A DNA stretch of 64,000 nucleotides from Candidatus Zixiibacteriota bacterium (lineage in GTDB: Bacteria; Zixibacteria; MSB-5A5; GN15; FEB-12), in assembly GCA_035380245.1 (NCBI GenBank), contig DAOSXA010000002.1:1226252-1290251 (forward strand). The letters run 5' to 3'. The notes under the pieces are model-generated. The model worked only from the letters and a program-made list of their open reading frames with translations. It made no database searches and had not been told where the DNA came from. Made by a program: the position numbers and the translations under genes. Positions 35,100 to 43,428 of the stretch are shown in pieces. Within the stretch, counting starts at the first letter, position 1; every line of letters starts with the position of its first letter.

Positions 35100-38000
35100 C
35101 TACTTCAACAACATCATCTTGCGTGTTTCGGTATAGTTATCAGAGACTAAGCGGTAGAAATATATGCCCGATGCAACCGGGGCGCCAGTATTATTCCGAC
35201 CGTCCCAGGTCACTTCGTTATAACCCGCATCGGCAATACCTTCGAACGGAACGGCGACACAACGACCGAGGATATTGTAAACCTCAATGCGTGCCTGGCC
35301 GGAGTTCGGCAGTGAGAAGCCGATCGTAGTCGACGGATTGAACGGGTTCGGATAGTTCTGACGGAGACTGTAACTGCCGGGCACCATATCGTCGGACGTT
35401 CCCTTGGCCGTCAATGCCGACACCGCGATGCGGTCGCCTATGGCGGTCCAGGTAAACTCCTCGTTGGTCTCGACACCATCGACCTTGAGCGTGAAGGTCT
35501 GGCCTTCTTCGGCGCCGTCGACTGTCTCAGTGCTCGGGTCATCACCGTAGACCGGCATGAATCCGAACAGACCGTCGGACTGTAACTCGAAATGTCCTAC
35601 CATGCGGCCGTCGGCCGTATGGGCGGTTACCGAAGCGCCCGCCGGAACCACCTCGCCGTCGAGTGTCAGTTTCTCGGCATACAGGTTGACCCAAGTCGGA
35701 GTCATATTGACACCGCCGACAACCTTCGCCGCGAACCGATCGAAATTGAGCTGAGGCGAGATTTCGGGGCCGATGCCCGGATAGAGCAACTCGCTCGGAT
35801 ATGAGGTCTTAATCCAATAACCGAAGCAGGGGCTCATCTCGACCAAAGTGTTGTGGAGATCATCACCCGGTACGTAATTGAGACCGCCGTTGTCAAAGCC
35901 CATCGCCACATCCAGATCTTCCATGATCGAAGCCAGCGCATCGCCGGTCGCCATGGCGTCATCCGGTAAATAGGAGACCAGATTCCAGCCGACGTTCAGC
36001 GGGATCACGGTAACGTTGGGAACGGCTTCACCGACGATCTGCAGCGTAATGTCGCAGTTGACCTTGATCCAGTAACCGCTGAGATGATCGGCGTATTGAA
36101 GTGTCGAAAAGAGCGGCATCGCCGGATCGTAGGTCAGACCACCGTTCTCGAAACCGAGGACCACATCAAGGCAATCGCTGATAGACGAAAGCACATCGGC
36201 AACAGCATCGGACTCGGTGTCGAGGTTCCAGGAGACCAGGTTCCAGCCCTCGGTCAACTGACATTCCTTGACATAGATATCACCCATGTGGAAACAGACC
36301 TCGATAGCGTCGCCGTTCTCGGTCCAGATCGGATCGTCCGGCGTATAGGCCAGAACGCCGTTGACGTAGAAGCGGATGGCATCGCCCGGCATCGCGCCTT
36401 CATCCTCGAGGCTGTACATATCGTCATGATAAACCGGCATGAAACCATAGCTGCCCGCTTCGGTGACCATCTGCGAACCGCAATGAACACCGTCGGGATC
36501 GTAAGCATCGATCACCGAACCAACCGGCAGCGGCGAACCCATGTAGGTATTATTGGCACAGTAGAAATTGACCCACTCATCGGTCCTGGCAAATTCCTCG
36601 ACCGGCGTCAGGACTATCATAATACCGGACTGGCCGAAATTCAGATTCTCGACCTTACCCGGATAATAACCATCTTTGTAAGCCCACAGATCGAAAGGAA
36701 TGACCTGCGAGTTGAAGAACTGGAACAGACCGGTAGCGTCGGTCATGGTCTGGTCATCCCAGGCTCCATGCGGGAAATCCGCCCAAAGCTCGACCGTGGC
36801 GCCTTCGATCTGATGTCCCTGCGGATCCACCACATAACCGCAGACATAGTTATCGGCTGAACCGACTACGATACCACCATCGATACCGCCCGGCACGACC
36901 TGCACCGGACCGGCACCGCAGTCATAAGTGAACAGCGGATCGGGGGTAGTTACCTCAATCGGATAGAAACCGTACAAGGTCGACTGGCTCAGAGTGAAAT
37001 GGAATGTCGCCAGTACTCCGACACCGGCCGGGACGAACGGTTCATCACCGGTCTTGGAAGCTACGATAGTAACCGCGGTATCGTTGTCAATGACCGTCCG
37101 ATCGATCCAGTTTTCGATCACCGAGCCGACGAACGAAATCGAATCCAGCGTAATCTCGCTCCAGTCACCCGACGGAGCCAGGGTAACCGACAGAGCACCC
37201 AGATCACAAACATGTTCGATCTTGACCGGCATTTTGACTCTTGCGCCAGGGACAGCCGGGATCGTCGTAACCGTCACGAAATCCTCATCCGACGGCGGCA
37301 CGATAACGTCGAAATAAACCGTTACATACTGGGTCGCGGGATCACAAACCACTTCGGGATCGGCCGCTACGGCAAAAGTGACCTCATAGTTGCCGGCTGA
37401 GAGCGAGGAGCCGTCGACAGTCAGCGTTACCTGCGATCCGGAAAGACCGGACAGCGGATCGATGGTCAACCAGTCACCGCCGCTCTTGATAATCTCCCAA
37501 CCGAAGGAAGCGTCGGAGCTGGTAATATCAAGCAACTGAGCGACAGGATTGGCGTCGCCTTCATACATTGCGAAATAGAAATCCGTATTGGACAAAGCCA
37601 TTTCCGAGCAAGGCGGCGTGCAGTCCTGAACGATGAAATGAACATCATTGGAATCGATATCCTTGCCGTCCGAAACATAAGCCCAGGTCCAGACATCGCC
37701 GACCTGATCCATCGTCGGCACGAACTGAATGTAACCGGCGCCGTTGCCGGAGTCGACGAAGGTCATGCCGTCGGCCAGCGGACTGACCGTAAACGTCAGG
37801 GCGTCTTCATCAGCATCGGTCGCAGTCATCGGCAGAATCAGCACGGAGTCGGCACAGACAAAAGCCGAATCAAGCACCGACAACACCGGAGCATTGTTCG
37901 GCGCGGCGGCAAGCTCAAAAACTACCGTGACCGGAATATCGGTCTTGGCCACATTGTCGGTCACCGTAATAAGAGCGTAATAAACATCCGCAGACAGGCC

Positions 38001-39062
38001 ATCCTGCGTTACCGTCACGAGCACGGAATCTTCGGTCGTACCGAGATCCTTTTCGAGAGATAACCAGTCAGTCGATTCCATGACGCCATAAGGCATTTCG
38101 CGGTGTTCGATTTCGTTAATATAGAGGTACTGACCGTCAGGATCGGAGGAACCGATTTGTCCGGAGAACCGGAGGGTGTCGGGAGTAACGACTAGCGTGA
38201 GTGGCGTCGGTTGAGAATCAATCGTAAGCTCTATATAAGCATATTGGTCACCGTTGCCGGCATCTTCCGAAGAGATTGTGACCGAATCCAGATAAACGCC
38301 CTCCGTCAGCCCGGCGATATCGATCGTCACCGTCACGTCAAGCGGCGTGGTTCCGGAAGCGGCATCGAGACTCATGTAGTCGGCAGTCTCGGAAGCCGTA
38401 AAGGCATAAGCGCCGTCATCGTCGAAGCTGACGTTGAAGGTCTGCGGCAGCGGACTACCGGCGCCTTCAATCCCTGAGAAATAGAGCGTATCGGGAGCAA
38501 CCACGAGATTGGCCGGCGGTGTTGATCCGATATTATAGCAGTGGGGACCGTCCCAGGTCGGGAAAATATCAGCCGAGGTGCTGGCCCATTTCCAGATACC
38601 GGACGGCCGATACCAGGAAGAATCGAGGCAGAGAGTCTTGCCCTCATCGGCGCTGGAAATCGGTCCAACCGTGATTCGAGCGTAGATTTCATCGAATCCC
38701 GCCGGGATACCGGGATTGAACATACGGAAACCACCATAGCCAAGCGTATCGGCGTCGGAACCGGTGCTGTATGAAGTCATGAACTGCGACTCCATCATAC
38801 TGGCAGTAATAGTTCCGGTCGAGTCAAGAGTAGCGCCGGTCCAGGTGGCACCTTCCGGGGAATATATACGGTATCCATTAGTAATACCGGCCGGATTGGT
38901 GGTCCCGGTTGCCATGCGCAGATAGAATACGGCTTGTGCGTCAATGGGGAAATTGCCTTCTACCAGGCCGTCGACATGGTCAAGGCTGATAGACTGCCCG
39001 TATACGGCGCCGCCGGCTCCCACCAGCAACGACACAAGCAGGATTAACAATCTGTTTCTCAT
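35100..39062 (-). CDS. giant surface protein: cohesin-like domain, BACON and Ig domains, type IX-like sorting tail
   Basis: This 1320-aa exported protein (signal peptide 1-22, good CAGGAG site) has a modular build. The N-terminal module (about 24-180) is shared with the 62055 protein. BACON-like domains follow ('LVVAPDTLYFSGIEG', 'LVVTPDTLRFSG', 'MALSNTDFYF'), with a cadherin-like part between. Residues about 600-735 look like a cohesin: opening 'PAVPGARVKMPVKIEH', middle 'GVLATFHFTL', end 'GGIDGGIVVG'. Next come a CarboxypepD_reg domain, the 'IDAYDPDG' modules, two 'GWNLVS...GYWIK' repeats, and a sorting tail with QNYPNPFNPST. It may act as a scaffold for the dockerin proteins. Confidence 0.82.
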   Translation of the reverse strand: MRNRLLILLVSLLVGAGGAVYGQSISLDHVDGLVEGNFPIDAQAVFYLRMATGTTNPAGITNGYRIYSPEGATWTGATLDSTGTITASMMESQFMTSYSTGSDADTLGYGGFRMFNPGIPAGFDEIYARITVGPISSADEGKTLCLDSSWYRPSGIWKWASTSADIFPTWDGPHCYNIGSTPPANLVVAPDTLYFSGIEGAGSPLPQTFNVSFDDDGAYAFTASETADYMSLDAASGTTPLDVTVTIDIAGLTEGVYLDSVTISSEDAGNGDQYAYIELTIDSQPTPLTLVVTPDTLRFSGQIGSSDPDGQYLYINEIEHREMPYGVMESTDWLSLEKDLGTTEDSVLVTVTQDGLSADVYYALITVTDNVAKTDIPVTVVFELAAAPNNAPVLSVLDSAFVCADSVLILPMTATDADEDALTFTVSPLADGMTFVDSGNGAGYIQFVPTMDQVGDVWTWAYVSDGKDIDSNDVHFIVQDCTPPCSEMALSNTDFYFAMYEGDANPVAQLLDITSSDASFGWEIIKSGGDWLTIDPLSGLSGSQVTLTVDGSSLSAGNYEVTFAVAADPEVVCDPATQYVTVYFDVIVPPSDEDFVTVTTIPAVPGARVKMPVKIEHVCDLGALSVTLAPSGDWSEITLDSISFVGSVIENWIDRTVIDNDTAVTIVASKTGDEPFVPAGVGVLATFHFTLSQSTLYGFYPIEVTTPDPLFTYDCGAGPVQVVPGGIDGGIVVGSADNYVCGYVVDPQGHQIEGATVELWADFPHGAWDDQTMTDATGLFQFFNSQVIPFDLWAYKDGYYPGKVENLNFGQSGIMIVLTPVEEFARTDEWVNFYCANNTYMGSPLPVGSVIDAYDPDGVHCGSQMVTEAGSYGFMPVYHDDMYSLEDEGAMPGDAIRFYVNGVLAYTPDDPIWTENGDAIEVCFHMGDIYVKECQLTEGWNLVSWNLDTESDAVADVLSSISDCLDVVLGFENGGLTYDPAMPLFSTLQYADHLSGYWIKVNCDITLQIVGEAVPNVTVIPLNVGWNLVSYLPDDAMATGDALASIMEDLDVAMGFDNGGLNYVPGDDLHNTLVEMSPCFGYWIKTSYPSELLYPGIGPEISPQLNFDRFAAKVVGGVNMTPTWVNLYAEKLTLDGEVVPAGASVTAHTADGRMVGHFELQSDGLFGFMPVYGDDPSTETVDGAEEGQTFTLKVDGVETNEEFTWTAIGDRIAVSALTAKGTSDDMVPGSYSLRQNYPNPFNPSTTIGFSLPNSGQARIEVYNILGRCVAVPFEGIADAGYNEVTWDGRNNTGAPVASGIYFYRLVSDNYTETRKMMLLK

Positions 39063-39108
39063 CTTGCAAATCTCCTGATATATCTTTCACACATATTGTC
39101 AAAACAAT

Positions 39109-39336
39109 TCATACTTGACCAGAGCATAGTCCGCCTTTACCGGCTTTTGACCCATATATGGCATGAGCAATGCCGGAAACGCGGTTCTTTTTTATCACCT
39201 TGGGTATACATACTCGAAAAGCCGGAAAAAAACCATCGTTCCGGCCCGCCAAGGTGTCCATCATCAGCATGTTAGTCCTATACGCATCAAGCATTTGCGG
39301 CCCTCGGCCGAACAGTTTCACCAGCGTCTGGAACAT
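39109..39336 (-). CDS. possible small gene (75 aa) in the leader of the giant surface gene
   Basis: A GGAGGG site sits 5-10 nt before the ATG at 39336, and a strong promoter lies upstream at 39524-39551, so translation is plausible. The product starts MFQTLVKLFGRGPQMLDAYR and has no recognised family. It ends 46 bp before the giant gene. The second half looks less like a typical protein of this genome. It could be a real small protein, or a leader peptide. Confidence 0.4.
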   Translation of the reverse strand: MFQTLVKLFGRGPQMLDAYRTNMLMMDTLAGRNDGFFPAFRVCIPKVIKKNRVSGIAHAIYGSKAGKGGLCSGQV

Positions 39337-39523
39337 TTTAGCCCTCCAGAAAAGAAACAAACGCGACTTATCTCCAGACCAGCAATGTTAGACCAGGTTG
39401 TTTAGCAATTACTGTAGCTTAATCAGCTCTCAGCGTGTTGGACCTTCAGTAGTCAAAGCCGCCGTCTTACAGCAGCTTTTGAATTCGAAACGGCTTGACC
39501 TAAGCCGCTGTTATACCATGGGA

Positions 39524-39551
39524 AATATACCAAAAACCCCCGGATTGTCAA
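39524..39551 (-). promoter_or_regulatory. predicted promoter for the 39109 ORF and giant surface gene
   Basis: On the minus strand TTGACA (39546-39551), 16 bp, TATATT (39524-39529). The roughly 180-nt leader has hairpins CGGCTT-AGGTC-AAGCCG and one near 39460-39485. Apart from these and the small ORF, the 529-bp gap holds nothing recognised. Confidence 0.72.
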
Positions 39552-39591
39552 GGCCTCAGCCGATTTGACGCTAGTATTGTGCGGAAGTTGA

Positions 39592-40053
39592 TCAGCGCCC
39601 CTGTTTTCGGGCGGCTAAACGGCGGCGGCGAAGCTCGAAAAAGGCTAAAACCAGCATGGCTCCGATAAAATCGGCAACGGCGTCGGCGGCCGAAGAAAAC
39701 CGTCCCGGAATAAAGTGCTGGTAATACTCGTCAAAAGCTGCAAAAACAGCAACGAAGAGAGCGGCGAACAAAAAAGCCCGATTGGTTGGAATAAACTTAC
39801 GGAAATTTGAAAAAGAGCGGAATACTATAGCCGCAAAAATGGCATATTCGGCGAAATGAGCCAGCTTGTCGAAGGCAAACATGCGCACCTGCGGCGTATG
39901 CAGATCGGGAATCGAAGAGACCGCAATAATCGCTGCAGCGTAAAGAATCATCGGCAAATGATACCAACCGAAACGATATGCCGGGTTGTTTTGTTTCTCC
40001 TGACTCAACATAGCTCCAAGCGTAAACATATTATTGCTTTCGGTCAACAACAT
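39592..40053 (-). CDS. VanZ-like membrane protein
   Basis: The 153-aa product has about four membrane segments and the VanZ pattern: 'IIAVSSIPD', 'FDKLAHFAEYAIFAAIVF', and 'AAFDEYYQHFIPGRFSSAAD', followed by a membrane segment and a Lys/Arg-rich end. The VanZ family is linked with teicoplanin resistance in one system, but most members have no known role. Starts at 40053, 40029 and 40011 are all open and none has a strong ribosome site. It is a single gene, divergent from the K+ channel. Confidence 0.83.
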   Translation of the reverse strand: MLLTESNNMFTLGAMLSQEKQNNPAYRFGWYHLPMILYAAAIIAVSSIPDLHTPQVRMFAFDKLAHFAEYAIFAAIVFRSFSNFRKFIPTNRAFLFAALFVAVFAAFDEYYQHFIPGRFSSAADAVADFIGAMLVLAFFELRRRRLAARKQGR

Positions 40054-40154
40054 TGCCTATTTAATAAACCAACGCGGCCGCAAGTTCCGCGCTGGATTCG
40101 GTCCGGATAACCGGGCCGGACTTCGTGAACGCTGACCCGGGCAGGTTGCAATTA

Positions 40155-41213
40155 ATGACGGATAAGACAACGGTAAACCGAGAATGGGAACGTTCAGAAC
40201 CGGTTTTTGGGGGAACGCCGATGCGCTCCATCCGAAAACTGGCCGTGGCGGTAACGGCTCTGATCGTGACCGTGGCGGTAGGTTCTCTGGGTTTCGCAGC
40301 GATCGAGGGTATGGCTCCGCTGGATGCTCTTTATATGACCGTCATCACGCTGTCGACCGTCGGTTATGGCGAGGTCCAGCCGTTACATGCAGCCGGTCGT
40401 GTACTGGCAATGGCCATCATTTTCATCGGCGTGGTTCTGACCGCTTATATTGCCGCCACGCTGGGTCAAATCGTTATCGAGGGGCAGCTTAAAGAGGTTT
40501 TCGGAAGGAAAAAAATGGACAGTCGGATTAAAAAGCTCAAGGATCACTCCATTATAGCGGGATTCGGCCGGGTCGGTCGACAGGTCGCCTCCGAGTTCGC
40601 CCGAACCAAAGCGCCGTTCGTAGTTGTCGAAAAAGAACCGAACACGATTCGCCGTCTGATCGATTCCGATTACCTGTTCGTCGAAGGTGAAGCCACCGAT
40701 GAATACGTCCTCAAAGACGCCGGGATCGAACGTGCCCGAACACTTGTCTCTACCCTGCCGGATGAAGCCCATAACGTCTACCTGACCCTCACCGCCCGAC
40801 ACATGAATCATGATCTTAACATCATCGCTCGCGCCGATTTCGAAGAGGGCGAGAAAAAGCTCATGCGGGCCGGCGCCAATCATGTCGTTTCGCCACACGT
40901 CCTCGGGGGCATCCGGATGGCAATGTCTGCTCTGCGACCGAATGTCGGCGATTTCATGCACATGACCTCCCCCGGCATCGGCAACCTTTCGATTGAGGAG
41001 ATGGTGATCCCGGAGGGCTGCGCCCTTTCGAATAAATCTATCGCCGATTCGCGCCTGAAACAGCAGTACGGCGTGACGATTATCGGACTCAAAAAACCGG
41101 GCGGCATCATGACCATCACCCCCGGTCCGGATGTCGTGCTCAACGACGGCGACACGCTGGTCCTGCTGGGTCCGAACGAAAAACTCGAAAAGCTCTATAA
41201 CCACGTAAATTAG
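40155..41213 (+). CDS. two-membrane-segment K+ channel with RCK (TrkA-N/TrkA-C) domain
   Basis: The protein has TM1 (AVAVTALIVTVAVGSLGFAA), a pore helix with the selectivity filter STVGYGE, TM2 (VLAMAIIFIGVVLTAYIAAT), then a TrkA-N Rossmann domain (IIAGFGRVGRQVASEF) and a TrkA-C domain at the end ('YGVTIIGLKKPGGIM'). This is the MthK/KcsA-like gated channel layout. The start is uncertain: the frame opens at a GTG at 40125, with ATG at 40155 and ATG at 40221. The last has GGGGGAAC 5-12 nt upstream and gives a 330-aa protein. It is a single gene. Confidence 0.9.
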   Translation: MTDKTTVNREWERSEPVFGGTPMRSIRKLAVAVTALIVTVAVGSLGFAAIEGMAPLDALYMTVITLSTVGYGEVQPLHAAGRVLAMAIIFIGVVLTAYIAATLGQIVIEGQLKEVFGRKKMDSRIKKLKDHSIIAGFGRVGRQVASEFARTKAPFVVVEKEPNTIRRLIDSDYLFVEGEATDEYVLKDAGIERARTLVSTLPDEAHNVYLTLTARHMNHDLNIIARADFEEGEKKLMRAGANHVVSPHVLGGIRMAMSALRPNVGDFMHMTSPGIGNLSIEEMVIPEGCALSNKSIADSRLKQQYGVTIIGLKKPGGIMTITPGPDVVLNDGDTLVLLGPNEKLEKLYNHVN

Positions 41214-41287
41214 TTAATGTGCGGGATCGGGGATCGTTGTCTCGGAGGATGTCATTTCTGTGAAGGGAAGTGTTGAAATATTGCTTA

Positions 41288-41371
41288 TGCGGCGGAGACA
41301 AGCCCCGCTGCTACGCGTTGATGAGACTTAACCCGGCGCAAGGCGGCATGTCTCGGTGAGACATGCCCTAC
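41288..41371 (+). repeat. partial composite repeat with TCTCGG hairpin
   Basis: The left part is the 'GCGGCGGAGACAAGCCCCGC' hairpin of the composite repeat. The right part (41345-41367) is the stem GGCATGTCTC / GAGACATGCC with a 3-nt loop, then 'CCTAC'. A related hairpin with other arm bases lies at 47001-47023. Confidence 0.75.
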
Positions 41372-41431
41372 TTTTCCCCCTCCCCCGCGCTTTTTGCTCG
41401 ACTCGGGGCAGCCTCATAGCTACAATGAGAC

Positions 41432-42826
41432 ATGCTCGACAAGGTCCGACAAACAATCGCCCAATACGGCCTCCTCGCCCCCGGCGACCGGGTTCTGGTC
41501 GCCTTCTCCGGCGGTCCCGATTCCACGGCATTGCTCCACTGCCTCACCCAATTACGTAATGAATACGGATTGCGCCTTGAGGCGGTCTATATCAACCACG
41601 GCCTCCGCGAGAAAGCCGCCGAAGAAGAGGCTTTTTGTCGCGCCTTTTGCAAAAAGCTCGGCGTCGATTTTTATCCGGAAGTGCTTGATGTCCCGGCCCG
41701 GGCCAAAAAACAGCATGAGAGTATCGAACTGGCGGCTCGTCGCGGACGTTATGAAATTCTGAATCGACTGGCGAACGAACTTAATTGCGACCGTATCGCC
41801 GTCGGACATCATCGCGACGATCAAGTCGAAACGGTACTACACCGGATCATTCGCGGCGCGGGGATCGACGGTCTCGCCGGAATGCCGATCAAGCGCGGGA
41901 AAATAATCCGGCCGTTGCTCGCGATTTCGAGGCAGGAGATACTCGATTACCTGAAGAAGCAAAAACTCAAATACTGCCTCGACGAAAGCAACGAGCAAAA
42001 CGACTATACCCGTAACTACCTGCGTAATCATCTGCTGCCGCTGCTTCGGACCGAAATGAATCCCGGCATCGACCGCGCCCTCTGGAATCTCAGCCGTACG
42101 GCCGGTGAAGACGCCGCTCTGCTGACCGAGATCGTGGCCCGCGAAGTCCGCAAATCGACCAATCGCACGCCGGGAGGGAAAATAGAGGTTGATCTGAGAC
42201 GATTTCGCTCGTATGCTCCATCCTTAAGGTGGCGTATTTTGCGTTTTTGCCTTTCCGAGGAGCTGGGTTTACGTCCCGCAGTGGATCGTGTCGTTGTCGA
42301 GCGCTGCGACAAACTGGCTCTGAACGGCGGCAAAGCGGTCGCTTTACCGGATAGCGTACAGGCGCGTCTGGTCGCGGATAAGCTCGTACTGTATCGACCG
42401 CTAAAGGGTCGTTACGAGGAATCGCTGGAAATCGGCGGTCGTTGTCGAATCGGACGACCGGCGTATAATTTTCGATGTCGGCGGCGTCCGGCTGATGAGG
42501 CCGCAGTACAATACCAGCGGCGCAGTCAGCGCGTCCGACTTGACGGTAACCGGGTGAAACCACCCCTGACGGTGCGCAATATCGGCCCCGGCGACTGTTT
42601 CGGTCCGCTGGGTTTGAAAGGAACCCGGACCGTTTCAGACTGGCTGACCGACAAAAAAGTCGCTGCCCTCTACCGGGATGAAATCCCGGTGGTGTGTGAC
42701 CGGAAAGGAATCATCTGGCTGGTCGGCTATGAAATCGCCGATCGCGTGAAAGTTGATGAGAATACAGAAGAGGTAATCGAAATTGAGTTCACTCACCGAA
42801 GACACCGACCGCAAGCGAAGGGTTGA
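41432..42826 (+). CDS. tilS: tRNA(Ile)-lysidine synthetase
   Basis: TilS (464 aa) changes C34 of tRNA-Ile(CAU) to lysidine using ATP and lysine. The PP-loop SGGPDST lies at about residues 30-36, followed by HHRDDQVET and 'RPLLAISRQEILDYL'. A TilS C-terminal domain ends the protein ('FGPLGLKGTRTVSDWLTDKK'). The length is near that of Bacillus TilS. It leads the run tilS-hpt-ftsH-folE and overlaps hpt by 44 bp. This gene order is common in bacteria. Confidence 0.95.
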   Translation: MLDKVRQTIAQYGLLAPGDRVLVAFSGGPDSTALLHCLTQLRNEYGLRLEAVYINHGLREKAAEEEAFCRAFCKKLGVDFYPEVLDVPARAKKQHESIELAARRGRYEILNRLANELNCDRIAVGHHRDDQVETVLHRIIRGAGIDGLAGMPIKRGKIIRPLLAISRQEILDYLKKQKLKYCLDESNEQNDYTRNYLRNHLLPLLRTEMNPGIDRALWNLSRTAGEDAALLTEIVAREVRKSTNRTPGGKIEVDLRRFRSYAPSLRWRILRFCLSEELGLRPAVDRVVVERCDKLALNGGKAVALPDSVQARLVADKLVLYRPLKGRYEESLEIGGRCRIGRPAYNFRCRRRPADEAAVQYQRRSQRVRLDGNRVKPPLTVRNIGPGDCFGPLGLKGTRTVSDWLTDKKVAALYRDEIPVVCDRKGIIWLVGYEIADRVKVDENTEEVIEIEFTHRRHRPQAKG

Positions 42827-43334
42827 ACTGCTTCTGGATCAGGATCGCCTGGCGCAGAGAGTCCAGCGCATGGGCGCCCGTATCACCGAGGATTATCGCG
42901 GTGAAACGCCGATCCTGATGGGCATTCTTAAGGGATGTTTTGTTTTCCTGGCCGACCTGGTGCGCGCCGTCAATCTGCCGATGGAGGTCGATTTCGTCTC
43001 GGCCGCGTCGTTTCGACAGGGTACCCTCCGGGAAGAGGATATCACTATCGGTGTCCCCAACGCTATGTCGGTCAAGGGCCGTCACGTGCTGCTGGTCGAG
43101 GGGATTGTCGACACCGGTCGCACTTGCACTACGATCATCGACCTGCTCCGTAAACAGGAACCGGCCTCGATTGAGGTTGTTACATTGCTTGACAAACCCG
43201 CCAGCCACCGGGTGAAGCTGGATGTTAAGTATAAGTGTTTCAGCGTCGGCAATGAGTTCGTTATAGGTTTTGGTCTGGACAACAACCAGAAATACCGTAA
43301 TTTGCCGTTTGTTGGGAAACTGGTCGACCGTTGA
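42783..43334 (+). CDS. hpt: hypoxanthine (guanine) phosphoribosyltransferase
   Basis: The 183-aa enzyme salvages hypoxanthine and guanine with PRPP. It starts at a TTG with AGAGG upstream, inside the end of tilS. It has 'GILKGCFVFLADLVR', the flexible-loop region 'SAASFRQGT', and the PRPP motif VEGIVDTGRT. In most relatives this motif reads VEDI(V/I)DTG; here the second acidic residue, which binds the ribose, is Gly, while the catalytic-base Asp is kept. 'FVIGFGLD' and 'YRNLPFVG' at the end are typical. Confidence 0.92.
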   Translation: MSSLTEDTDRKRRVELLLDQDRLAQRVQRMGARITEDYRGETPILMGILKGCFVFLADLVRAVNLPMEVDFVSAASFRQGTLREEDITIGVPNAMSVKGRHVLLVEGIVDTGRTCTTIIDLLRKQEPASIEVVTLLDKPASHRVKLDVKYKCFSVGNEFVIGFGLDNNQKYRNLPFVGKLVDR

Positions 43335-43428
43335 GACTATAAGAGACCATCGGGTGAGGCTTTATTGAAGTTTTGACCGACCCGATAGTATAAATGATAG
43401 CTCGATTACCTGAGTTCAGGAGTTTTAG

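Noticed and set aside
39163..39405. Short plus-strand ORFs near 39170-39400
   Set aside because: They lie opposite the leader of the giant gene and have no ribosome site or protein-like sequence.
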